DNA from: Onchocerca volvulus
Taxonomy: Eukaryota; Nematoda; Chromadorea; Rhabditida; Onchocercidae
Assembly: GCA_000499405.2 (NCBI GenBank)
Contig: HG738138.1
Coordinates: 7,004,888 to 7,068,887, forward strand
Direction of reading: 5' to 3'
Length of the DNA: 64,000 bases
The notes under the pieces are model-generated. The model was not told the DNA's origin. It did no database searches and worked only from the letters and a program-made list of their open reading frames with translations. The translations under genes were made by a program, and so were the position numbers. This document shows positions 54,058-64,000 of the stretch, one piece after another; the stretch's first letter is position 1, and each line of letters opens with the position of its first letter.

Positions 54058-57000
54058 CTAAATTTTGGGGAAATCGCTGTTCTTAAGAGGTGATATCAAA
54101 TTACTATGCTGCATAGCTGCAAGAGAAGCGCGCTGAAATTCACTAGCTCCTCGACGTAGAAAAAATATTTCACCATTTTCAGATAAAACAGCTGAAGCAA
54201 TTCCCTCAACGTCAGAAGCCTACAAATTTATATAGTTAGGCAGACCAATTTCCGGAGTCTTTCTAGTGTGAATATATCAGTGTGAATTTTACTTATTTAG
54301 TTTTTATAAGTTCTACTTTTTTTAATATCATGACTCATTTGTTGAGTATGTACGCACACTGCGAATAAAAAACATATATTCGATGCTTTGAAACTTGGAT
54401 CGCAGTGTATGAAATATGACTGAGACTTAAAAATCTGAACTTTAACAAAAATTTTAACTTCTCATTACTTATTTTAATGGTCGACTAAGAAAACAAAAAC
54501 AATTTGCACTGCTTCGTAAAGAAAACAAGGAGGAATAAGTAAAATAAAAATACCTTTGTGAAATGAATTTTCAAGTATTGTTTAATAGTTTGTGCAGAAA
54601 ACAAAAACAATTCGCCTTGATTCGTGATGATGACAATGAATTTTTCATACAGTTTTCGATCTGAAAGAGAATGACTGTGGAAGGCACTTTGAAACTTAAT
54701 AAGCAGTTCGCTGAATAAAATGAAAAATAATTACAGATGAAAATCGAAGCTGTATCTTTGATAAACATATTATTTTCCACAATATAATTGATTTTACTTG
54801 ATTTATTCTACTTTTTTATAACCCTGATCACCGCCTTAATCGATGCAAAAGGAAACGTATCAATAATATAGGGAAATGAAAATAAAACATGCCACTCTTT
54901 AAATTGTACTGAACGGCACCGGAATGTTGGTAGTGAAAGAAAATTTAAATTTCCTAATAAACCAATATTCCTATCACCTGAATTAAGAGAATCCACTAAA
55001 TGCAAATACATAAAGAAACGAAAACAAAATAAGTGCTGGAATGTAATTTTCGTAAAAAAAGTATTGAATGATACTTGTTACTGATCGTAATGTAAGAAGC
55101 TGTGCCTTTCGAATTCGTGATCCTTCCACACCCGTAAATTTATATCGAAATCTGGTTGGTTTCATTGTCGGGAGCGCAAACGTCTTAATTTGCTCTTCGG
55201 TATAAATGATCAGTCTTTCTGTGCCTATCAAACCCTGAAGTGTTCCCAGCTTAAAAAGAGTCAGCAACAAATACTTTAAATGTTGCTATTGTGTGAGAAT
55301 TTCTCAGCTCACTTTTATTAGTTGAGAACCATCGATAGCTGCGCAGGTGAAATCAATAACTGGAGCTCGATGCTGCAACTGTACTTCCTTCACGAGAACA
55401 CAAACATCTTCTGGTTTTAATGCGTCATCAGATATTGCATAAGCAAATACCACTCCTAAACAGTACTATAAATTCACATTTTAATCATATCTGCAAGAAA
55501 AATAATAAAAAACGTTACTTTATATTCTTGCCTATCATGAATAATTATGGAAATTTAATGGAAAACGCAAAACAGTTCATTAAAAAAAATTATGAGCAAA
55601 CATACCACCATTTGTTCCAATCCAAAGGCTATCGGTGCGAGAAGCGGTGGAAAGAATATTCGTATGGAAGAACTTAAGTACTCGGACTGCAGAACTAGGA
55701 GGATCACCAGCTAAAATATTATACTGGTCGCTGATTAATGTCATTATTATAATATTAAGTATTGCATGAATCTTTCGAAAGATGGAAAATATGAAAAAAA
55801 AAAAAAAAAAAAAAAACAACTACCGTTGAGCGGTGCCTCGGATCGAGAAATAATTTGGCGTTCAACAGGTCTCAATTGATCGAGGTCATCATTAGCTGCT
55901 GAGCATGTTGGTTCAGTAGAATGAATTCCACTCTAAAAAGCTGACATCTTAATAAATATTTTATATCAAATGGATAAAATTTGACTGAAAAAAATATAAC
56001 TACAGCACAAAAAAACCCAAAATTTATTTTATGCGACTATAATGCTTTAGCTTAAACTTTGCAAAACATTTTAAGAAAGTACTTGTGAAATTTTTTTCTT
56101 GCGACGAAAAGACTGACGGATCGACTTTTTCATACTTTTAAACCTTGATAATGTATTTGTATTGACTAATTCTGCAATGAATATGAAATTTATCATATAA
56201 ATAAGATTTTGGTCTTAGTATTTCAGTTAGATATAACTTATAATGCATTTCATCTAATAATGAATAACTCATCATCTTTGATTTAATATTTAAACATCAA
56301 TTTTGTGAGTGTCTATACCAAAAAAACTCAACGAGTATTAAGAAAGGAAGAAAATCAAAGAATGATTTTTTCAAAGTTGTCAATTCCAACACAATTCTAC
56401 AATCACAGTCCTCTATTCGAAGGATGAAATTAAATGATAAAGACATTTCTACATTCCACATGTTTTTACTTGGAAAGTTCAGATTGAAGAAATATTAGCT
56501 CGGAAGATCAAAAGCTGCAATCCTCAAGAATCACAAAAATTAATTCAATCAATTTATTGAAGGGTAAAGACACCTTTAAAAGTAATCAGACATCTGGATA
56601 TAAGCGTTGCCTGACTTTTCAAATCACACATCACAAAGCCGTACTCGCATCCAAATGCTAAAAGATTGCGTGACCGAAGAGATGCTACTGCTGTTATTGC
56701 GATTGGTGGACGGAGTTGAATAAGACAACTAAAAACAATGCCTAAATGTAAGCTAGAATCAAGTGTAATTAATGTTTTGAACTGAATATTAATTAAATAA
56801 GAGTTAATCTTTTTCAAAGTTAGCCATATTATTCAATGATTTTAGTAGCTAATTCATAAGTCTGCAGGTAATTATTTATTTATTTAACATCAAAGTCAAA
56901 CTTTACGCAGCCTCCAAACTTTGTTTGTGTCCATAATACATTGTAATTAAATGAGCAAATAATGCACTCAAACTAGTTTTAGCAACAGACCTTTGGTTCT

Positions 57001-60000
57001 GACCAGTTTTGAAGGGTTGATATCCAATCGGATATGCCAGTGGAGTTCGTCGAGGTGGCAAAGCTTGCTGGTTGATGTTAGTTGGTAACTTCGATTTTTC
57101 TGCAACCTCATATTCCGTTCGTATTACAGTCAGTACTGCCTAAATGGTTTTTATATATTTATATCAGAAAAGAACGGATATAACAATCGTTCACACATGA
57201 CTAAAATTTATTTATGAATCTTACCGATGGTTCATCGTCTAAATCATATACAATAACATGACCGGCACGCCCACCTATTACCAACTGCCCGCTGGTCACA
57301 TCGAAATACACTTTCTGTACGGCTAAACGTGGATCATCACAAAATGGATCATATGTTCCAACCTTAAAATTAATTAGAGTGTACTAAGTACACAGTCTAT
57401 GACAGATGATCTCTACTGCAACAAAAAAAAAAAAAACCTTGCGAAAAGGAGGCCAATCAGTAATTTCATTAGAATCTTCATCAGACGTCCCGTTACTGGA
57501 AATTTCAGCTGAATTATCTGCAAATTCTACATGCTATATATCAGTTCTGTTTTTGAAAATCAACTCTGATTAGCACAAAAAAAAAAAAAAAAAAGATTTC
57601 TCGAATGAATTTGAATATCACTACCTCGAGGTGAGTAAAGTGCATTTAAATTCTAAATTACAATATGTGTTTATGCTGACAACCTCTAAACTCAAAAAAC
57701 AACTAACCTTGAGATTCACATTCTGTCCTACCAGTGCCAGTATCAGTTGAAAAGCAGCCTTCAAATTCTTTCGCTGTATCAATTTTCAACAAATAACGCA
57801 AACTGACAGAACCAGTTGACCAGAACTTCACAGTACCGTCTTCGTGTCTTCAAAAAAGATATCACCATAGATTTTGTCAAATTTTTTGCTTGAAGTTTTT
57901 GAATCATAAATGACAATAAATATAAATTAGAAAACAACCTAATGAACAGAAGAAAATGAGCGAATTCGTAGTTTCATGATATACAAAAGAAAATCACTGG
58001 TAAATCTTCACTCGAGATTTATTGGATGAAAAATATTTTCAGTATTTATCACAGAAAACTTGCCCTGTAATTAAAAGTTGACGTTTTTCTGCATTTGTAG
58101 CAGCGCAGGGAACAGGTGCATAAGCATCCTCACCTGCATGAACAGGCCACTTAAACTTGGATGACAATTTATTTTGAGCTTCACTGGCTTTAATCAGTGC
58201 CTATAATAAAAGCTTAAAACATTAATTGAAGTAGTTTTGATGGTTATAAATTTTTCTGAGGTAAACAATATATAACATAAAAAAGCAAAGGAGAAAAAAT
58301 GAAACAGTTTACCTTCCATACATGCTCTTCAATATTGGAATAATGTATCACACATGTAATCTGAGATGAATGAATCGGTTGCAAATATGGCAAATTAAGA
58401 AGCGGCCAGCTCTCATCGGTTAAATCGATACATACAAGTTCCTGCTCACAAAGTACCATCAATGCCAAACAGTTCTTGTAATCGGCATCTGAAACTGACA
58501 ATGGCATTACTATTATTTTTATTAATTATCATTACTATTAATATTGTTATAATCATATGTTAATAACAAGAACATAAAGCAGGTGCTCGTAGGATTGAAG
58601 AATTACACATTTACATGGATGCAAACAAACATAGATATGAAAACTATGAAAACTAGGACCAATTTTTTTGCAAATCATGATTCACTATGTCAACAGAATC
58701 ACAAGAGATTCCCTCCGAGGACTATAAAAATCGCGAAGGATGAGTCCGAAAGCTGACGAAGGAGTGCATAAAAAGTTATAGCTTATTGTTAATCATCTAA
58801 ATAATCTAAGTGTCTCAACTGAGAAGCTACAATTATTTCTATTTCAGAAAACAAACAATATTGTTCGTAAAAATTCATCATGCAACACAAGAATTAACAA
58901 GAATTACAAACCTACAAATTTGGTCAATGAATTCGAAAGTTTGGAACCTCAAATATAAAGAAAATCGGGGATAATATACGTTACATTACCTTTCTGGCTT
59001 TGTAGTGAAGGCACAACAATGAAATCAACAACTGCGCTGCCAAAATCAAATACCACCATTCTACCTTCTCTCATTGCTGTTAACGTGTAGCGATCACCAT
59101 AGGAAGCACGTGGCATTCCACCGGTGTATAATTTAATCGGTAATGGGTGGCTAAACAGAAAATATATTCGATAGACAAATAGTAATGCTTTCTGCTACAT
59201 TATCAATACCTGAATCTCGACTGCAATGTGAGAAAAAAAAAATACTCTGCAAAATAAGTGAAAGCAAAAAAACTAAAAGTCTTCTATTTTATCAGAATAT
59301 CACAAACATTAGTCTAACAAACATGTCTCAGATGAAGAGGGAGTGTAAAACATTAAGCACTCATGAATTTTGCAAAAGCCACATTTTCAAACAATGAAGC
59401 TCAAGTACCTCTTGTGAAGAAATCATGCAAAAATTCAGAGGGCATTAAACTTTTCATATGACGTACGAATTTCACGTTTTATCTGCAGGTTGACTCATAA
59501 AGATTCCATTTTTTTTACTTTCTAAATTTTTTAACTGGTTATTTTTGCACACTTTATCCATCACAGATAGCATGAAAAATCAAATTTTCTATGCCTGTAC
59601 TGCAGTACATTAAAATGTGAAATTTCAATACATCATTCTCCATCATTAACGGTCTAAAACTGGAAAAATCAAATTTACGGGATATCAAAAACCAATCCTC
59701 CATGTTTTTGTAAGAACTAAGAAAATGATAATCCAATTTTAAGTAAAAAATATATCTTATATTGCACCTGGATGCACAGATCCATCGTACTTTGTTAATG
59801 GAAGTACATGGAAATGGGCCGAATGGTATAACAGACTGTTCCATAGGTTCTACACAATGAATCTTCCATGTGCCCAACGAGCCATCACTATGCGAACAAA
59901 TGAAATATTCTCCGTTAACATGCCATGCTAAACTCTGGAAATGTAAATTAATAAATTTTAAAAGATTAAAACTGGTATGGCTGCTGCAGAGTGTAAACGT

Positions 60001-63000
60001 GTGGACAAATCGACAGTCAAATATTAACAAAGTTGTCGTATTCAATTTCTTAAGACTAATAGCAAAACAACTGAAATTGCATGTTTCTCAATCAAAACAT
60101 TGATGAGTAATATTAAAATATATTTAAAAAGATAACTCTGTTGTGCATAAAGCGATCTTGTTTACTTCAATATCATATTAAAAAAATGGAGATACATACT
60201 GTATAGACAATTTACTGGTTGAGCGATTAACTAAAATTGATAAGCGAACTGATTTCAGAAGCAAGGCAAAAAATTATATAATGTATGAACTTCTTTAAGC
60301 ACCGTTCAATTGCATGTATGAAGCTCAAAATAAGGCCACAAAGTAATGAAAATAAATGACATACAGTAATTGCTTGCTGAACAATCCAATGGTGCAACAC
60401 CTCACTGTTCAATAAGTTGTAATGAACAATGATATGATTGTTGAATGCAATCAAGACTTGAGTAGCATCAGTCGGATTCACCATAATTTGATTAGCTGAC
60501 CTTCCAATGTCTTTTGAAGAGTTAATGCTGAATGTAGGACATTTGTAAAAGATGCATGGAAGAACATATATTTCACAAATCTTAAAAATTTGACTTTTAA
60601 AATTGTAAAAAAAACAAGTAATGCTGCGCGAAATCACAATTATCAACCTTTTCACAACTGTTTCCTCAAAAAGTAATACTTCGGAGAATTCGAGCGAAAC
60701 AGCACATAATCCAAATATGTTACCCGTGATGGTACCAATGAATAGACGAGCATTCGTTGGATCTTGCACATTTTGCATTTCACAGCATGTTATTCGTTTC
60801 AATCTAAAAGTATAATGAAAATGAGTGGAAAACCCAAACATATAACTGCTGAAATTCTCTCGCTATAGCAAGATATGGCATTCAAAGACCAGTGTTTTTT
60901 TTGATACTGTTCAAGGCCGATTTATTACAGAAAAAATAATTTTCTAAAATCTAAATGAAAAGAACCTATATGTACCTGTCTTCAGTGGCAGCAGTGGTAC
61001 GCTCAATCATGTCACCAGCAACTTGAAATTTATGAAAAGACTGATCTGAACAAAGCACAATAAGAGTCCCCAGACCTGCAGCAAAGTACATATGAGCAAT
61101 GGAGGTATTTCGAGGTGTCGTTGAACTCCATTCCACATTTTCTGCTCCAAATCTGTAATTATGCTATTTTTATTAAACAAAACACGAATATTTCATATAG
61201 CCTGAAACTGCCAACTTAATTTCCAATTACTATCTAATATCTATCAATTGTAGATCACTCCACATCGCTGAGTATGAAATGAGAAATTTTCTTCAACGCA
61301 ATACCTTCCTCCTTCAAAAGATTTGCTAATTTGATCCTAAATCTTTTTCTAAACTCGCGATCAACGGTTGCAAATAAAGTTTCCCTAAATAATTTGTTAT
61401 CTAAAGCCCTAAACAACAAATGTCTATATAACAAAATAAGTGAAATCATTGGCACAGAAGTTCATTTTACGGAATAATTTATTGAGTCGAATCAAAAACT
61501 GTACGTAAAATTATTCGAACGTTTACTAGTGATAATAAGAAAACTTCCAGAATTCTAGGAGCTGCTTCAACTCTTCAAATAGAAAGTATTAAAAAAGGAT
61601 GATGGATTCTACGTTCACCAAAACCGCATATGCAGCACTGTTCGACAAAAAGAATCGCTCAACAACAGATTACGAGTGAAAAACATATATTAATATTCTG
61701 CTATCATGATGCGATTGCACATTTCGAATTATCGACCAACAATTGACTTTCCTAGACATACAAAAATGATTTATATGTGTGACTGCCAGCAGGATAAGAA
61801 AACAAGCTGAAGAAGATTTGAGTTATTCAGTTTAGTTTCAGAAGGATCATAAAGTTCAGTAACTATTGTCAAGATTATAAAATGTTTAATTTTTTTTTTT
61901 TATTAAGCTACCATCAATATTATTGAGTAACGAAATATACATTTAATATCAAATGGACATGTATTCATGCGGCTACAAAGTAGCTTGCCAATACAAAGTG
62001 CGCGTCAGCGCGATATTTACTTTTCGTATAATTTTTTCATGCCCATTTGAATACGCTTCGGAAAAAAGTTTAAAATGTCGCCGGAATATGATCAACGAAA
62101 AATGACTTAGAATACTCGTTGATAATATTATATTCGTTGAGAATGATCTTCATTAAAATAAATACTGTCTTATCAAAGTGCAGCCTATTCCGGCTGAGAA
62201 AGAACAGCAACGGAAACCACTTGTCTTCAAGTCGAAGTCGCAAAAAAGAAACATGCAAGAATATTTGTTGTTCTCGAGAAAAACTGCTTCTATAGCCACA
62301 TGAAATATATTGGGTTGAAATATTTCGGCAAAGTATTGATGTTTAAAACTTGAGCTAAGTGAGAGAAAAAAAGCAACTGGAGAATGATCGAATTCGCTGT
62401 GAAATGAAAGCTTAACAGTATGATATATGTCAGAACATGAGATGTGATGTGGAGGATTTCAAAATCACCGCACGTATAATTCAAAAGAGTTCTTTATACA
62501 AGAAATAATTTGGAAAATTTCATGTACAACTTATGCTTATAACAGAAGATCAGCGGTACACGTTGCGTGAGTCGGAAATTAGTTGACAAAAGCAGCCGTG
62601 AAATAATATACATCACGTAATGTTATTAGGCTTATAATGGACAGCGTAAAGCTTATTTCCACTGCTTTATAATTTGTAGCTGTATTTCTATTATTAACAT
62701 AGCTTCAACTAGCTCTCATTAAATATTTCTGGCTACTAGTACACTCTTCACCAGCAGGTTATCCTTTAAAAAAAACCAGCAAAATATTTTAATTCGGACA
62801 ATTGTTTGAAATCGAGTAGAGATTGCTATCATCTTTACTCCTTGCACCTGTATACTAAACACTACCTAACCTATGTACATGTGCGTTTCTAGTGGATAAT
62901 TTCTTTGAAAGAATCAATAAATTCTCAGTTTAGCTAGAATTTGTGGAAAATTTTTGCTTTTTCACAGTACGGAATAATCAAACAATCGATGAAAATAAGC

Positions 63001-63621
63001 TCAAACTTACATTCGAACTTGTCCATCACTGGTGCCTATTGCCATCAAACCTAGTATGTAGTCGTAAGCCAACGACGATACCAACTGCGGGAATCCATGC
63101 CGCAAACTCTGCAAAATTTAGTCCTGTTTCCTTTCAAAATGAAATAAAAATCCATTATGATGTACATAAGCAATATGAATAAAATACTGTGCCGATCGTT
63201 TTTTCTTTTTTTTTTTAAATTAAAGACATGTTTGATAGGCATGTGATTTGAAAGTGAAATTGAAAAAGATTCCTAATGCTATTCTCTTACTGAAAAATTA
63301 TTAAATCTGGATCAAACAAGCATCTATTGGTGAAGCGAAAAACATTGGTTTTATTTGTTTATGATTTCAATTCCCATAAACAAACAGCTTTTAAACTTAC
63401 TGGATTAAAGAAAATAAGGAGAAAGTCAAATAAGAGGAATTAAAAGATTAATCAACATTGGATTAATAATAAAAAGATAATATTCTATAAGGGACAATTG
63501 AGAGAGAAAAAAAAAAAATTAATGAAACATCACTAACAGGAGTGTATTCAAAAAAATCGCGGATATCGGTGCTCCTGAAATCCCCGGCAGGATGTATGTG
63601 GCTCCGGAGAAAACGCAACAT
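54058..63621 (-). CDS. lgl: Lethal giant larvae (Lgl) WD40 polarity protein
   Basis: Twenty-two exons in coding order: 63621-63538, 63108-63011, 61152-60976, 60803-60648, 60527-60365, 59934-59768, 59150-58990, 58488-58313, 58200-58064, 57847-57708, 57517-57438, 57362-57225, 57139-56991, 56728-56574, 56171-56083, 55932-55824, 55710-55606, 55455-55313, 55249-55075, 54995-54920, 54710-54554, 54219-54058. They total 2997 bases, 998 residues, all in phase. Family marks are LRHGFPQLVSSLAYD, MAIGTSDGQVRI, SHSDGSLGTW, GGMPRASYGDR, PYLQPIHSSQITC, ITGHEDGTVKFWS, WPPFRKVGTYDPFCDDPRL, LQHRAPVIDF and GELFLFSAQTIKQYL. Lgl is a cortical double beta-propeller protein that sets apical-basal polarity and is removed from the apical cortex by aPKC phosphorylation. 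The target motif is present (Ser673, Ser677, Ser681). GGMPRASYGDR favours Lgl over the related tomosyn. The joins of exons 19-21 are the least certain, chosen by phase. An ATG-CAA-TAG mini-ORF lies just before the start. Confidence 0.95.
56083..56171 (-). other. Lgl exon 15: aPKC phosphorylation cluster
   Basis: An 89-base exon within lgl encodes about 29 residues centred on KSMKKSIRQSFRRKKK. The three serines sit at i, i+4 and i+8 in a basic context, exactly as in fly Lgl (Ser656/660/664) and vertebrate LLGL proteins. In the family this basic stretch binds membrane phosphoinositides and is switched off by aPKC phosphorylation. The exon has phase 2-to-0 boundaries that fit both neighbours; leaving it out would break the frame. 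Confidence 0.9.
57848..58063 (-). other. GC-AG intron in lgl
   Basis: On the coding strand exon 9 ends ATTACAGG and the intron opens GCAAGTTTT. Splicing there gives ITG followed by HEDGTVKFW, the conserved family junction, with correct phase (GG plus A). The alternative GT five bases on (GGGCAA|GTTTTC) would add residues and break the frame into exon 10. The acceptor is TTTTTTGAAG. Confidence 0.85.
61153..63010 (-). other. Large lgl intron 2 with weak coding-like fragments
   Basis: A 1.9-kb intron between exons 63108-63011 and 61152-60976. On the same strand it contains an open frame at 61255-61455 whose end reads TLFATVDREFRKRFRIKLANLL. This resembles the helix-8 end of rhodopsin-type receptors. 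A hydrophobic frame lies at 62290-62484. Neither has a convincing full gene around it, so they may be receptor remnants or chance. Confidence 0.4.
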
Positions 63622-64000
63622 CGGCTATTGCATTTGAACTGTAAAAACTGCTTTCAAATTTTACAATAAATTCGAAACAAAGCAGAATTAAGTAGTCATG
63701 GCACAGTTTAGACAAACAGATTACTCATCAAACATGTCATTTACCAATAATTTGATGAGTACTCCATTTATTCAAAAATAATCTGAAACAAATGAAGTTT
63801 CGTCCCCGCAATTAAAATAAATCAAGATAATAAACTAAATACATGTTTTTCAAAATGAAAAAGTAAATTAGATTGAGCCTATTAAAAAACGAATCAAAAT
63901 CAGTCAAATGAACTACGTATTCTAACATGATTCACTTGACTGATTTTGATAGAAAATTTTTAAAACCAAATCATACAGACAAAATTTATTCGAAAGGAAA
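63622..64000. other. lgl upstream region, cut by window end
   Basis: Holds the lgl 5' flank. An acceptor-like TTTTTACAG lies about 17 bases before the ATG on the coding strand, and may be a trans-splice or 5' UTR splice site. An inverted repeat occupies 63893-63950. No further gene is visible before the window ends. Confidence 0.5.
63893..63950. repeat. Inverted repeat, 20-base arms with one mismatch
   Basis: The arm at 63893-63912 (atcaaaatcagtcaaatgaa) pairs with 63931-63950 (ttcacttgactgattttgat) at 19 of 20 positions around an 18-base loop. In a minus-strand transcript the mismatch becomes a G-U pair, giving a nearly continuous 20-bp stem just upstream of lgl. Confidence 0.9.

Noticed and set aside
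58711..58765. Calling an intact hammerhead ribozyme
   Set aside because: CUGANGA is not present at the right place, and stem I with a UH cleavage site could not be drawn. It is kept only as a low-interest observation.

Overview
This window reads as nuclear DNA of a nematode. It is AT-rich (visibly well under half G+C) and has homopolymer A/T tracts throughout. The genes are split into many short exons with TTTNAG-type acceptors and introns mostly of 80-900 bases. At 7365-7387 there is a near-exact copy of the nematode spliced leader SL1. The intron sizes look more like a parasitic (clade III, filarial-like) worm than Caenorhabditis, but that is inference; I cannot name the species. I saw no bacterial, viral or CRISPR material.

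Four multi-exon protein genes can be reconstructed end to end, with every exon phase agreeing. (1) 1214-8271, minus: a Neuralized-type E3 ubiquitin ligase with two NHR domains and a C-terminal RING, about 714 residues in 13 exons. (2) 16077-19311, plus: a choline kinase, about 402 residues in 9 exons, with a trans-splice-like acceptor just before its ATG. (3) 22437-30665, minus: a C2H2 zinc-finger protein with a C-terminal coiled coil, about 496 residues in 10 exons. (4) 54058-63621, minus: a Lethal giant larvae (Lgl) WD40 polarity protein, about 998 residues in 22 exons, including a tiny exon that carries the three-serine aPKC target motif.

Between genes 1 and 2 lie about 7.8 kb with no gene I can support, but with a GC-richer patch near 13.04-13.26 kb. 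Genes 2 and 3 converge across about 3.1 kb. From 30.7 to 54.0 kb is a 23-kb gene-poor stretch with many microsatellites, several long inverted repeats and one candidate small membrane-protein ORF (35213-35596) that is interrupted by a single in-frame stop.

Neuralized (Notch-ligand endocytosis) and Lgl (cortical polarity) both act in asymmetric cell division in flies. Choline kinase supplies phosphatidylcholine synthesis. No operon is evident: neighbours are on opposite strands or far apart. The points most worth a second look are the SL1-like copy inside a neuralized intron, two GC-AG introns inferred from phase and homology, the interrupted small membrane ORF, three long hairpins, a 74-T run, and a 13-bp direct repeat flanking a T18 tract.
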